A stretch of DNA of 64,000 bases. Source: Mycolicibacterium mucogenicum DSM 44124 (GTDB lineage Bacteria > Actinomycetota > Actinomycetes > Mycobacteriales > Mycobacteriaceae). This document shows positions 46,312 to 55,564 of the stretch, one piece after another (positions within the stretch are counted from its first letter, which is position 1; each line of letters starts with the position of its first letter). Below the pieces are notes generated by a model. The model was not told the DNA's origin and did no database searches. It saw nothing but the letters and a program-made list of their open reading frames with translations. The stretch covers positions 1,364,001 through 1,428,000 of the forward strand of contig NZ_CP062008.1 in assembly GCF_005670685.2 (NCBI RefSeq). Direction: 5' to 3'. Made by a program: the position numbers and the translations under genes.

Positions 46312-48294
46312 TCAGCTCGACGCAGCCAACCGCTCCAGCGCGCTGCGCACCCGGACCGGGTCGGTGGTCGACCAGTACGGCGGCAGTGACGACTGCAGGA
46401 ACCCGCCGTAGCGCGCCGTCGCCATGCGGGAGTCCAGGATGGCGATGACGCCGCGGTCGTTGACGCTGCGCAGCAGTCGCCCGGCGCCCTGCGCCAGCAG
46501 CAGCGCCGCGTGCGATGCCGCGACGGCCATGAATCCGTTGCCGCCGCGCGCCGCGATGGCCCGCTGCCGCGCGGTCAACAGCGGATCATCGGGGCGGGGG
46601 AACGGAATTCTGTCGATGATCACCAGCGACAGCGACGGCCCCGGCACGTCGACGCCCTGCCACAGCGACAGTGTCCCGAACAACGAGGTCTCGGCGTCGT
46701 CGGTGAAGCGGCGCACCAGGGTTGACGTCGAGTCGTCGCCCTGGCAGAGCACCGGGGTGTCCAGGCGCTCGCGCATGATCTCGGCGGCGGCCTTGGCGGC
46801 ACGCATCGACGAGAACAGTCCGAGGGTGCGTCCGCCGGCGGCCGTGATCAGCTCGTAGATTTCGTCGAGCTGTTCCTGCGGAGCGGCGTCGCGGCCCGGC
46901 GGCGGCAGGTGCTTGGCGACGTAGAGAATGCCCGACTTGGCATGGGAGAAGGGCGATCCCACGTCCATGCCCTTCCACTTCGGCGGCGTCGCGGTGCTGT
47001 CTTCGGGCACCGACAAGCCCCACGCCCGGGCCATCGACTCGAAGCGGCCGCCGATGGTCAGCGTCGCGGACGTCAGCACCGCGGTCACCTCACCGAACAA
47101 CCGGCCGCGCAGCAGCCCGGCCACCGACAACGGAGCGACGCGCAGGATGTATCGCACTGTGCCCCTGGACTCGTCGCGATCCAGCCACACCACGTCGTAG
47201 CGGTCGGGGATGGCCGGCACGAACGAGTCGATGATGCGCGACGCGGTATCACTCAGATCGGCCAGTGCGGTCACGGCCTCGCTGCGCGCGGCCGCCGCGG
47301 TGGGATCCGAGGGCGCCGTGTCGATCGCCATCTTCACTTTGTCCGTCGAGTCACGGACCACCGTCAGGTAGGTCGCCAGCTCGTCGTCGAGCACATCGAT
47401 GCGGCCCGGCTCCATGTCGTGGATGGCCGAACCCAATGTGGCGATGGCGGCCTCGAGGCGTTCTGCCAGTTCGGGTTCCACCAAGCGGGCGGCCCGTCGG
47501 AGCGCCACGGCCATGGACGTCGCGGACAGCTCGCCGGTGGCCACGCTGGTTACGCGGTCCACCAGCTCGTGGGCCTCGTCGACCACCAGCAGCTGGTGCT
47601 CGGGCAGGACGTTGACCTCGGAGATGGCGTCGATGGCCAGCAGCGCGTGGTTGGTGACGATGACGTCGACCGCGCCGGCCTTCGCGCGGGCCTTCTCGGC
47701 GAAACAGTCTGTGCCGTAAGGGCACCGGGTGGCGCCGATGCACTCGCGCGCGCCGACGCTGACCTGCGACCAGGCCCGGTCCAGCACGCCGGGCACCACC
47801 TCGTCGCGGTCACCGCTCTCGGTGTCCGACGACCACTCGATGAGCCGCTTGACGTCGCGGCCCAGTGCCGACGCGGCGACGGGGTTGAACAGTTCCTCTT
47901 GTGGGAGGTCCTCCTCGGCGGAAGCGCCGCTGTGAACCTTGTTGAGGCACAGGTAATTTCCGCGTCCTTTGAGCAACGCGAACTCGGGTCGGCGGGGCAG
48001 GTGCGGGGCCAGGGCGTCGGCCAGGCGGGGTAGGTCGCGGTCCACCAACTGGCGTTGCAACGCGATGGTCGCCGTCGACACCACCACCGGCTGATTCGAT
48101 GCGACGGCGTGCGCGATCGACGGGACGAGGTACGCCAACGACTTTCCGGTGCCGGTCCCGGCCTGGACGGCCAGGTGCTCGCCCTTGTCGAAGGCGTCGC
48201 CGACAGCCTTGGCCATCTCGATCTGGCCGCTGCGTTCGGCGCCGCCGAGGGCGGATACCGCGATGGACAGCAGCGCGGAGACGTCGGTCGTCAC
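46312..48294 (-). CDS. dinG: DinG-type ATP-dependent DNA helicase
   Basis: A 660-residue superfamily 2, XPD-like helicase. Walker A is AGTGTGKSLAYLVPS near residues 42-56 and the DEAH box is VVDEAHELVDR. Four Cys that would hold the iron-sulphur cluster are seen in NYLCLNK, RECIGATRC, and DCFAEKA. C-terminal motifs include LWQGVDVPG and QGAGRLLRS. GTG 48294 overlaps the pncB stop as GTGA and fixes the start, although the frame is open further upstream through the opposite phase of pncB. It probably unwinds D-loops or R-loops. Confidence 0.94.
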   Translation of the reverse strand: MTTDVSALLSIAVSALGGAERSGQIEMAKAVGDAFDKGEHLAVQAGTGTGKSLAYLVPSIAHAVASNQPVVVSTATIALQRQLVDRDLPRLADALAPHLPRRPEFALLKGRGNYLCLNKVHSGASAEEDLPQEELFNPVAASALGRDVKRLIEWSSDTESGDRDEVVPGVLDRAWSQVSVGARECIGATRCPYGTDCFAEKARAKAGAVDVIVTNHALLAIDAISEVNVLPEHQLLVVDEAHELVDRVTSVATGELSATSMAVALRRAARLVEPELAERLEAAIATLGSAIHDMEPGRIDVLDDELATYLTVVRDSTDKVKMAIDTAPSDPTAAAARSEAVTALADLSDTASRIIDSFVPAIPDRYDVVWLDRDESRGTVRYILRVAPLSVAGLLRGRLFGEVTAVLTSATLTIGGRFESMARAWGLSVPEDSTATPPKWKGMDVGSPFSHAKSGILYVAKHLPPPGRDAAPQEQLDEIYELITAAGGRTLGLFSSMRAAKAAAEIMRERLDTPVLCQGDDSTSTLVRRFTDDAETSLFGTLSLWQGVDVPGPSLSLVIIDRIPFPRPDDPLLTARQRAIAARGGNGFMAVAASHAALLLAQGAGRLLRSVNDRGVIAILDSRMATARYGGFLQSSLPPYWSTTDPVRVRSALERLAASS

Positions 48295-49568
48295 GCGCCC
48301 ACCAGTCGGGTCGGGATGGCGGGTTCGCCGGCGGAGAGCTTGAGTCCGTCCCACGGCAGGCTGTGCAGGCCGGCCGCGACGCGCGCGCGGGCGTCGGCCA
48401 GCGACGAGTCGTACACGACCGAGCCCGAACGGACCAGCGGCACCGTCAGCACCCGGCCGTCGTCCGTGGGAGCCGAGTCGGCGGGGTGTACCACTTCCTC
48501 GACGATGGTTCCGGAGTCCTTCGCCAGCCGCAGGGCCGCCTTCCGGCCACCGTGAGATTCCTTGTGGCTGCTGCGTTTTGCCACGGGCATGCCGTCGACC
48601 TCGACGAGCTTGTAGACCATCGACGCGGTCGGCGCGCCGGAGCCCGTGACCACCGATGTACCCACGCCGTAGACGTCGACCGGCGCAGCCGCCAGCCCGG
48701 CGATCGAGTACTCGTCGAGGTCGCCGGACACCACGATGCGGGTCTTGGGCGCGCCCAGGCCGTCGAGCTGGTCGCGGACCTGGCGGGCCATGACGCCGAG
48801 GTCGCCGGAGTCGATGCGCACGGCACCGAGCTCGGGTCCGGCCACGGCGACGGCGTTGGCCACGCCCTGGGTGATGTCGTAGGTGTCCACCAACAGCGTC
48901 GTCCCGACGCCCAACGCGTCGACCTGGGCGCGGAACGCGGCAACCTCGTCGGGGCCGCTCGTCGCGGTGTGCACCAAGGTGAAGGCATGCGCGCTCGTGC
49001 CGAGCGCTGGGACGCCGTAGGTCCGCTGTGCCTCCAGGTTCGATGAGGCGAAGAAGCCGGCGATGTACGCGGCCCGCGCGGCCGCGACGGCAGCCTGCTC
49101 GTGCGTGCGCCGCGAGCCCATCTCGATGAGTGGCCGGCCGCTCGAGGCGCTGACCATACGGGCCGCGGCCGAGGCGATCGCGGTGTCGTGATTGAAGATC
49201 GACAGTACGAGGGTCTCGAGGATCACGCACTCGGCGAACGTGCCGTGGATAGACAGCACGGGAGAATCCGGAAAATACAGCTCACCTTCGGGGTAGCCGT
49301 CGATGTCGCCGCGGAACTCGTAGTCGGCCAGCCAGCGCAGCGTCTCGGCATCCAGGAAGTACAGGGATGCCAGTGCGGCGTCGTCGAACCGGAAGTCGGC
49401 GAGGGCCGAGAGGAACCGCGCGGTCCCGGCGACCACGCCGTATCGGCGCCCGAAGGGCAGTCGCCTGGCAAACACTTCGAATGACGCGCGGCGATGTGCG
49501 GTGCCGTCGCGCAGGGCGGCAGCGAGCATGGTGAGCTCGTATTTGTCGGTCAGCAACGCGGCGGTCAC
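48291..49568 (-). CDS. pncB: Nicotinate phosphoribosyltransferase
   Basis: Salvages nicotinate to nicotinate mononucleotide for NAD synthesis. The 425-residue protein has [15 protein letters not shown] at the N-terminus, [31 protein letters not shown] with the phospho-accepting His, and the phosphate-binding VRIDSGDLG and [14 protein letters not shown] 49568 gives the start [10 protein letters not shown]. It is divergent from clpS and overlaps dinG, the order also seen for pncB1 in M. tuberculosis. Confidence 0.95.
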   Translation of the reverse strand: MTAALLTDKYELTMLAAALRDGTAHRRASFEVFARRLPFGRRYGVVAGTARFLSALADFRFDDAALASLYFLDAETLRWLADYEFRGDIDGYPEGELYFPDSPVLSIHGTFAECVILETLVLSIFNHDTAIASAAARMVSASSGRPLIEMGSRRTHEQAAVAAARAAYIAGFFASSNLEAQRTYGVPALGTSAHAFTLVHTATSGPDEVAAFRAQVDALGVGTTLLVDTYDITQGVANAVAVAGPELGAVRIDSGDLGVMARQVRDQLDGLGAPKTRIVVSGDLDEYSIAGLAAAPVDVYGVGTSVVTGSGAPTASMVYKLVEVDGMPVAKRSSHKESHGGRKAALRLAKDSGTIVEEVVHPADSAPTDDGRVLTVPLVRSGSVVYDSSLADARARVAAGLHSLPWDGLKLSAGEPAIPTRLVGA

Positions 49569-49621
49569 AGACCTCACCGTACTGGTTCTGCGAGCGGCAA
49601 CCACCCGGCTATTCTGGGCTC

Positions 49622-49933
49622 ATGGTTCTGGGTGCCAGCTCGTCGACGGTTGTCGCGCGGACGAGCCCGGCGACTGATGTCGAAGAGGTGGCCGGCCTGG
49701 ACAGTCCGTGGGTGACCATCGTCTGGGACGACCCGGTGAATTTGATGACCTACGTGACGTACGTCTTCCAGAAGCTTTTCGGTTACAGCGAGATGCGTGC
49801 CACCGAGTTGATGATGCAGGTGCACACCGAGGGCAGGGCCGTCGTCTCGGCGGGCAGCCGGGAGTCGATGGAGGTCGACGTCACCAAACTGCACGCAGCC
49901 GGCCTGTGGGCAACCATGCAGCAGGACCGCTGA
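49622..49933 (+). CDS. clpS: ATP-dependent Clp protease adaptor ClpS
   Basis: N-degron adaptor that delivers proteins with destabilising N-terminal residues to the ClpC ATPase. The 103-residue protein has a flexible N-terminus of about 27 residues and the folded domain with [20 protein letters not shown], which lines the N-degron pocket, and [21 protein letters not shown] 49622. The next gene starts three bases after its stop. Confidence 0.96.
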   Translation: MVLGASSSTVVARTSPATDVEEVAGLDSPWVTIVWDDPVNLMTYVTYVFQKLFGYSEMRATELMMQVHTEGRAVVSAGSRESMEVDVTKLHAAGLWATMQQDR

Positions 49934-49936
49934 GCG

Positions 49937-50518
49937 GTGCGCAAGTGGAAGCGGGTCAACACGTCGTCGGGCGTGCGGATCAAGTCCGGTTTGGAAGCGC
50001 ACGAGGTCACGATGTTGCGCAACCTGGTCGGCTCGCTCATCGAGATGCTCGACGACCGCGAATCCTCCTCACCGCGTGACGAACTCGCCGAACTGACCGG
50101 CATGAAGATCGGGCCGTCACAGGCGCCCGGCGACGACACCATGCGCCGGCTGCTGCCGGACTTCTACCACGATCCGGCCACGCATCCGGATGGTCGCGCC
50201 GCCGGTGAGAGCCTCAACGGTGCCCTGCGCAGCCTGCACGAACCCACCATCGTCGACGCCAAACGGCAAGCCGCCCAACGGCTTCTGGATTCGCTGCCGG
50301 ACCCGGCCGGAAAATTCGAGCTGACCGAGGAACAGGCTGAGGCCTGGGCCGCCGCGATCAACGACGTCCGGCTGGCGCTCGGCACGATGCTCGACATCGG
50401 ACCCGATGGGCCGCAACATCTTTCGCCGGACCATCCGATGGCCGGGCATCTGGAGGTGTATCAGTGGCTGACGTATCTGCAGGAGTACCTGGTGCTGAGC
50501 CTGCTGGACGAGCGGTGA
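49937..50518 (+). CDS. DUF2017 family protein
   Basis: A 193-residue mostly helical protein (Rv1332-like) of unknown role, conserved beside clpS in actinobacteria. The N-terminus MRKWKRVNTSSGVRIKSGLEAHEVTML and the C-terminal WLTYLQEYLVLSLLDE are the recognisable family ends. GTG 49937 lies three bases after clpS. Its stop (50516-50518) lies eight bases before the first reachable codon of the P1 peptidase, so the three genes form one unit. Confidence 0.88.
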   Translation: MRKWKRVNTSSGVRIKSGLEAHEVTMLRNLVGSLIEMLDDRESSSPRDELAELTGMKIGPSQAPGDDTMRRLLPDFYHDPATHPDGRAAGESLNGALRSLHEPTIVDAKRQAAQRLLDSLPDPAGKFELTEEQAEAWAAAINDVRLALGTMLDIGPDGPQHLSPDHPMAGHLEVYQWLTYLQEYLVLSLLDER

Positions 50519-50525
50519 GGGCTCC

Positions 50526-51533
50526 ATCAGCGACGTCGCCGGCATCCTGGTCGGCAATCACGACCGCATCGAAGACGCCAGCCTGGGCGGCGGCTGGGCC
50601 ACCGGCACCACCGTCGTCCTCGCCCCGCCGGGAACCATCGGCGCGGTCGACGTCCGCGGAGGAGCGCCCGGCACCCGCGAGACCGACCTGCTCGACCCGT
50701 CCAACAGCGTGCAGCACGTCGACGCGATCGTGCTCACCGGCGGCAGCGCGTTCGGGCTTGCCGCCGCCGACGGCGTCATGACCTGGCTGGAGGAGCACGA
50801 CCGCGGGGTGAAGATGCCCGGCGGGCGGGTGCCCATCGTGCCGGGCGCGGTGATCTTCGACCTTCCGGTCGGCGCATGGGCGAACCGGCCGACGGCCGAG
50901 TTCGGATACCAAGCAGCGGCCCATGCCGGCACCGAGGTGCCGACCGGCAATGTCGGCGCGGGTGCGGGCGCGCGGGCCGGCGCGCTCAAAGGCGGTCTCG
51001 GCACGGCGTCGGTGACGCTCGACAACGGCGTCACCGTCGGCGCGCTCGTCATCGTCAACGCGGCGGGCCACGTCGTCGACCCGCAGACCGGCCTGCCATG
51101 GTCGGCCGACCAGATCGCGCGCTTCGGGCTGCAGCCTCCGCCGCCTGACCAGATCGAGGCATATGCGACGCGGGTGAAGAACCCGAAGCCGCTCAACACG
51201 ACCATCGCCGTCGTCGCGACCGACGCCGCCCTCAGCCCGGCGGGATGCAAGAAGGTGGCCGTCGCCGCCCACAACGGGCTTGCCCACACCATCCGTCCGG
51301 CGCACACCGCCGTCGACGGCGACACCGTCTTCGCACTCGCGACGGGCCGCGTGCACATCGAGCCGGACCCCGCGACGCCCGAGCAGATGAACCCCGAGAC
51401 GCGACTCATCTCCGAGATCGGGGCGGCCGCCGCCGACGCGCTCGCGACGGCCGTCATGGTCGGGGTGCTGGCCGCCGAGTCGATCGCCGAAATCCCGACC
51501 TATCGCGACCTGCTGCCGGGAGCCTTCGGATAA
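50526..51533 (+). CDS. P1 family (DmpA/NylC-like) self-processing peptidase
   Basis: An N-terminal-nucleophile hydrolase (Rv1333-like). Conserved family sequence runs from ISDVAGILVGNHDRIEDASLG through VDVRGGAPGTRETDLLDP and VLTGGSAFGLAAADGVM. Autocleavage is expected between Asn224 and Thr225 in PLNTTIAVV, freeing Thr as nucleophile. No ATG, GTG or TTG exists in frame between the TGA at 50496 and GTG 50709, which would delete about 61 conserved residues. I place the start at ATC 50526, four bases after GAGGG, giving 335 residues; the start codon is a real anomaly. Confidence 0.8.
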   Translation: MSDVAGILVGNHDRIEDASLGGGWATGTTVVLAPPGTIGAVDVRGGAPGTRETDLLDPSNSVQHVDAIVLTGGSAFGLAAADGVMTWLEEHDRGVKMPGGRVPIVPGAVIFDLPVGAWANRPTAEFGYQAAAHAGTEVPTGNVGAGAGARAGALKGGLGTASVTLDNGVTVGALVIVNAAGHVVDPQTGLPWSADQIARFGLQPPPPDQIEAYATRVKNPKPLNTTIAVVATDAALSPAGCKKVAVAAHNGLAHTIRPAHTAVDGDTVFALATGRVHIEPDPATPEQMNPETRLISEIGAAAADALATAVMVGVLAAESIAEIPTYRDLLPGAFG

Positions 51534-51590
51534 GGCGCTGCGCCGGTAACCTGGCTCTATGACGCCAGCGAGTAGCGGAGCGGAGCGCGT

Positions 51591-52250
51591 ATGACGTACG
51601 ACCTGTCGCCGACACCGTCGAAGCCGAAGCCGCCTGCGACGTGGAAGGTCGGCGGTGTCACGATCGTCAGCTTCGTCGCGTTGCTGTGGCTCGTCGAAGG
51701 CTGGGACGCGCTACACAACCAGGAGCTGAATCAGGACGGCATCCGGCCACTGGAGACCGACGGGCTCTGGGGCATCTTGTGGGCGCCGCTGTTGCACGCC
51801 GACTGGGCGCACCTGATCGCGAACACCGGCCCGGCCCTCGTGCTCGGGTTCCTGGTGACGCTCGCGGGCATGGGCCGCTTCCTCGGAGCGACGCTGATCA
51901 TCTGGATTCTCGGTGGCTTCGGTACCTGGCTGATCGGCAACATCGGCGCGCCGCGCGGTGTGGAGTCCGTCCACATCGGGGCGTCCGGGCTGATCTTCGG
52001 TTGGCTGACGTTCCTCATCGTGTTCGGGTTTTTCACTCGGCACGCGTGGCAGATCGTGGTCGGCATCATCGTGTTGTTCGTCTACGGCGGTGTGCTGTGG
52101 GGCGCGTTGCCGGGGACATTCGGGGTGTCGTGGCAGGGCCATCTGTGCGGCGGCATCGCGGGCGTACTCGCCGCTTATTTGCTGAGCAGTCCGGAAAGGG
52201 AAGCGCGCGAACGGCGTAAGGGATCGGCCCTGCCGTCGATTCCGACGTAA
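51591..52250 (+). CDS. Rhomboid family intramembrane serine protease
   Basis: A 219-residue membrane protein (Rv1337-like) with six transmembrane helices. The catalytic dyad is visible: Ser in HIGASGLIFGWL and His in QGHLCGGIAGVLAAY. HADWAHLIANTGP is the conserved HxxxN region in helix 2. The basic C-terminus is cytoplasmic. ATG 51591 has GGAGCG upstream. In M. tuberculosis mec, cysO and cysM lie before this gene and murI after it; none is found here. Confidence 0.92.
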   Translation: MTYDLSPTPSKPKPPATWKVGGVTIVSFVALLWLVEGWDALHNQELNQDGIRPLETDGLWGILWAPLLHADWAHLIANTGPALVLGFLVTLAGMGRFLGATLIIWILGGFGTWLIGNIGAPRGVESVHIGASGLIFGWLTFLIVFGFFTRHAWQIVVGIIVLFVYGGVLWGALPGTFGVSWQGHLCGGIAGVLAAYLLSSPEREARERRKGSALPSIPT

Positions 52251-52388
52251 TTTGCTGAATTTCGAATTCGCCGCACGCGGTGTTGCCGGAAGCGTGATCG
52301 GTATCGCTTTCGGAACCAATCGAGAAACTGGACGCCCAAAGGTGCCGTCTTTTCGTCGCAGGACGTGTTGACGTGGCAAGCTAGGGGT

Positions 52389-53156
52389 GTGCGCCTCACC
52401 ATTCTCGGTTGCTCCGGCAGCGTGGGTGGGCCGGATTCTCCGGCCTCGGGCTATCTGCTGACCGCTCCGGACACCACACCGATGGTTATCGACTTCGGTG
52501 GAGGCGTACTCGGCGCACTGCAGCGTCATGCTGATCCGGGCGCCGTAAATATATTGCTGTCACATCTGCATGCCGACCATTGTTTGGACTTGCCGGGCCT
52601 GTTCGTCTGGCGTCGGTATCACCCGAATCCTCCGGTCGGCCGCGCGCTGTTGTTCGGCCCGGCGGCCACCTGGCACCGGCTCGGTGCGGCGTCGTCGCCC
52701 GAGGGCGGCGAGATCGACGACATCACCGACATCTTCGATATCCAGGTCTGGGTTGACGGTCAGGACGTCGAGATCGGCTCGCTGACCGTGACGCCGCGAC
52801 TGGTGTGTCACCCGACCGAGTCCTACGGCATGCGCTTCACCGATCCGTCCGGCGCGACACTCGTCTACTCTGCGGACACGGGCTACTGCGACGCGTTGAT
52901 CGACCTGGCCCGTGGCGCCGATGTGTTCCTGTGCGAGGCGTCGTGGACCGACTCGCCTGACCGTCCGCCGAAGCTGCATCTGTCCGGCACCGAGGCCGGA
53001 CGCGCCGCCCGCGAAGCCGGGGTCAAAGAGCTGCTGCTGACGCACATTCCACCGTGGACGTCCCGCGAGGACGTCATCAGTGAGGCCAAAGCCGAGTTCG
53101 ACGGACCCGTGCACGGCGTCGTCTGCAACGAGTCGTTCGACATCACCCGCCGGTAA
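52389..53156 (+). CDS. Metallo-beta-lactamase-fold hydrolase (Rv1339-like cAMP phosphodiesterase)
   Basis: A 255-residue protein of the MBL/RNase Z fold. The metal-binding motif HLHADHCLD is near residues 59-67, with further ligands in ADTGY and LLTHIPPW. Rv1339 of M. tuberculosis has been described as an atypical class II cyclic-AMP phosphodiesterase, so this may lower cAMP made by cyclases such as the one at 29316. GTG 52389 (VRLTILGCSGSVGGPDSP) gives the normal N-terminus. It sits directly before rph. Confidence 0.88.
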   Translation: MRLTILGCSGSVGGPDSPASGYLLTAPDTTPMVIDFGGGVLGALQRHADPGAVNILLSHLHADHCLDLPGLFVWRRYHPNPPVGRALLFGPAATWHRLGAASSPEGGEIDDITDIFDIQVWVDGQDVEIGSLTVTPRLVCHPTESYGMRFTDPSGATLVYSADTGYCDALIDLARGADVFLCEASWTDSPDRPPKLHLSGTEAGRAAREAGVKELLLTHIPPWTSREDVISEAKAEFDGPVHGVVCNESFDITRR

Positions 53157-53195
53157 CTCGCCGCCGCGCTCACGGCGGCCCGCTAGGGTTGTCGG

Positions 53196-53978
53196 GTGTC
53201 CAGACGAGAAGACGGTCGCCTTGACGACGAACTCCGCCCGGTAAAGATCACCCGAGGATTCACCAAGCACCCGGCAGGGTCGGTATTGGTGGAGTTCGGC
53301 GAGACGCGGGTCATGTGCACCGCTTCGGTATCCGAAGGGGTGCCGCGCTGGCGCAAGGGTTCCGGACTGGGCTGGCTGACCGCCGAATACGCGATGCTGC
53401 CGGCCGCCACGCATGACCGCTCCGACCGCGAGTCGGTGAAGGGCCGTGTCGGCGGACGGACCCAGGAGATCAGCCGGTTGATCGGCCGCTCGCTGCGCGC
53501 GTGCATCGACCTCAGCGCGCTGGGCGAGAACACCATCGCCATCGACTGCGACGTGCTGCAGGCCGACGGCGGTACCCGGACCGCGGCGATCACCGGTGCG
53601 TATGTGGCGCTGGCCGATGCCGTCACGTACCTGGCCGCGGCCGGACGCCTGAAGGATCCGCGTCCGCTGTCGTGCGCCATCGCCGCCGTGTCGGTCGGTG
53701 TGGTCGACGGCCGGGTCCGCACGGACCTGCCCTACACCGAGGACTCGCGCGCCGAGGTCGACATGAACGTCGTCGCCACGGACACCGGGACCCTCGTCGA
53801 GGTGCAGGGCACCGGCGAAGGTGCGACGTTCCCGCGCTCGACGCTGGACAAGCTGCTCGATGCCGCGCTGGCTGCCTGCGACCAGTTGTTCGCGCTGCAG
53901 CGTGAGGCGCTGGAGTTGCCGTACCCGGGTGTGCTGCCCGAGTCGACCGCGCCGGCCAAGAAGGCGTTTGGTGCCTGA
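53196..53978 (+). CDS. rph: Ribonuclease PH
   Basis: Phosphorolytic 3'-to-5' exoribonuclease that trims tRNA 3' ends. The 260-residue protein has [29 protein letters not shown] at the N-terminus, the phosphate-binding [16 protein letters not shown] and the catalytic-site [23 protein letters not shown] 53196. The last codons overlap rdgB by eight bases, a conserved pairing. Confidence 0.96.
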   Translation: MSRREDGRLDDELRPVKITRGFTKHPAGSVLVEFGETRVMCTASVSEGVPRWRKGSGLGWLTAEYAMLPAATHDRSDRESVKGRVGGRTQEISRLIGRSLRACIDLSALGENTIAIDCDVLQADGGTRTAAITGAYVALADAVTYLAAAGRLKDPRPLSCAIAAVSVGVVDGRVRTDLPYTEDSRAEVDMNVVATDTGTLVEVQGTGEGATFPRSTLDKLLDAALAACDQLFALQREALELPYPGVLPESTAPAKKAFGA

Positions 53979-54576
53979 GCTTCTCGTCGCTTCGCGCAAC
54001 GCCAAGAAGCTTGTGGAGTTGCAGCGGGTGTTGGACGCCGCCGGGGTCGTCGGCCTGACGTTGTTGTCGCTGGCCGATGTGCCCGAGTATCCGGAGGCGC
54101 CCGAGACCGGGGCGACATTTGAAGAGAACGCGTTGGCAAAGGCTGTTGACGGATTCAATGCGACCGGAATCCCTTGTGTTGCAGACGATTCTGGCGTTTC
54201 GGTCGATGCACTGAACGGCATGCCCGGGGTGCTGTCGGCCCGGTGGGCCGGCCGGCACGGGGATGACGCGGCGAACCTTTCGCTGTTGTTGGGCCAGATT
54301 CAGGACGTGCCGGACGAGCGTCGTGGTGCGGCGTTCGTGTCGTGCTGTGCGCTGGTTTCGTCGTCGGGTTCTGTGGTGGTGCGGGGCGAATGGCCGGGCG
54401 TCATCGCGCGGGAGCCGCGGGGTTCGGGCGGTTTTGGGTATGACCCGGTGTTTGTCCCGGCGGGTGGTTCTCGGTCTGCTGCTGAGCTGAGTGCGGCCGA
54501 GAAAGATGCGGCGTCACACCGCGGGCGGGCGTTGGCGCAGTTGGTGCCGGCGCTGCGGGAGTTGGCTGCGGGTTAG
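53971..54576 (+). CDS. rdgB: XTP/dITP diphosphatase
   Basis: Hydrolyses non-canonical purine triphosphates (ITP, dITP, XTP) to monophosphates and so keeps them out of nucleic acids. The 201-residue Ham1-family protein has [14 protein letters not shown] at the N-terminus, [13 protein letters not shown], the Mg-binding [14 protein letters not shown] and [18 protein letters not shown] 53971 is inside the 3' end of rph, giving translational coupling. Confidence 0.95.
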   Translation: MPELLVASRNAKKLVELQRVLDAAGVVGLTLLSLADVPEYPEAPETGATFEENALAKAVDGFNATGIPCVADDSGVSVDALNGMPGVLSARWAGRHGDDAANLSLLLGQIQDVPDERRGAAFVSCCALVSSSGSVVVRGEWPGVIAREPRGSGGFGYDPVFVPAGGSRSAAELSAAEKDAASHRGRALAQLVPALRELAAG

Positions 54577-54585
54577 TTTCCCGTC

Positions 54586-55467
54586 TCACGGCACCTCGGC
54601 GAAGCTGTCCTCAGGTGCGGCCTCAACCTGTGCTGATCGTGCGCGATACATCCGGACCAGTTCGCGGATCGCGACGAAAAGGCAGAAGGCGGCGTACGTC
54701 GCCGACAGCGCTTTGGCGTTCAGGACCATGGCCAGCACTGCGCCCGCGATTGCACCCGGAAGCGCGCCGAGGTTGAGGGTCAGGCTCAGCCGGGGTGACG
54801 CGGTGCCCTGGCGGGCGTGCATGATCCATCCGACGATCGAGTTCGGGACGAACATCAGCAGCGACGTGCCGATTGCCGTGTGCAGGTCGCAGCCGAACAA
54901 CAGCATCAGGGTAGGCACGGCCAGTAGCCCGCCGCCCAGGCCGACGGCTGCGGCCCAAGCGCCGATCAGCAGCCCGCAGGCCAGCGAGACGGGCGCGATG
55001 TAGAACCAGCTCTGGATGACGGCGGTGGAAAACACCGCGCCGCCCTGCAACATGTGGACGCCGGCGATGTCCAGGGCGAGCTTGAGTGCCGACAACAAGA
55101 GCACCGCGACGAAGAGCCAGCGCAGGGTGGCGTGGGAAACCTTCATGAGCAGCTTGGCGCCGAACAGGCCGCCGATCGTCCCGCCGACCAGCATGCCGGT
55201 GCCGGCGTGCCAGTCGATGTGGCCGCCGACCAGGGCGAACGTCAGTGCGCCGACCGCGACGACGGCGGTGTTGGCCGCGGCAGCCGTGCCGTGCAGCGTC
55301 GTGCGGGGCAGAGCGGTCAGATGCTCCAGGGCCGGGACGTAGAAGACGCCGCTGCCGCCGCCGAACAGGCCGCCGATCACTCCACCGATGGTTCCGACGC
55401 CGAGTTCGGCGGGTAGTCCGCCTCGTGTGACGGCAGTGTTCGGCGGGGCAGGGCGGTCGGCGGGCAT
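54586..55467 (-). CDS. TauE/SafE family sulfite/anion exporter
   Basis: A 293-residue membrane protein with about eight hydrophobic helices in two repeats. The Gly-rich motifs GTIGGVIGGLFGGGSGVFYVPAL and GAWAAAVGLGGGLLAVPTLMLLFG are the TauE/SafE (DUF81) signature repeats. AAGGAG precedes ATG 55467. Members move sulfite or organosulfonates out of the cell; the substrate here is not known. A TTGTCT-AGACAA dyad lies about 40 bases upstream of the start and may be its operator. Confidence 0.87.
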   Translation of the reverse strand: MPADRPAPPNTAVTRGGLPAELGVGTIGGVIGGLFGGGSGVFYVPALEHLTALPRTTLHGTAAAANTAVVAVGALTFALVGGHIDWHAGTGMLVGGTIGGLFGAKLLMKVSHATLRWLFVAVLLLSALKLALDIAGVHMLQGGAVFSTAVIQSWFYIAPVSLACGLLIGAWAAAVGLGGGLLAVPTLMLLFGCDLHTAIGTSLLMFVPNSIVGWIMHARQGTASPRLSLTLNLGALPGAIAGAVLAMVLNAKALSATYAAFCLFVAIRELVRMYRARSAQVEAAPEDSFAEVP

Positions 55468-55506
55468 GCGGATTCTCCTTCGGATTGGCTCGACGAACTA
55501 TCGCAC

Positions 55507-55525
55507 TTGTCTGAGGAGTAGACAA
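55507..55525. promoter_or_regulatory. Dyad element upstream of the TauE/SafE gene
   Basis: TTGTCT (55507-55512) and AGACAA (55520-55525) form a perfect 6-base inverted repeat with a 7-base centre, in the short gap between the exporter and a TetR gene. A regulator site is plausible. Confidence 0.5.
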
Positions 55526-55564
55526 ATAAGTTTCGGTGAGCCGGGCCGAAGGTATCGGCTGGGG

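Noticed and set aside
48295..49230. Upstream extension of the dinG frame
   Set aside because: The extra part is an Arg/Gly-rich out-of-phase reading of pncB; the conserved protein starts at GTG 48294.
53821..53970. Upstream extension of rdgB
   Set aside because: Arg/Cys-rich out-of-phase reading of rph; the Ham1 domain begins at GTG 53971.
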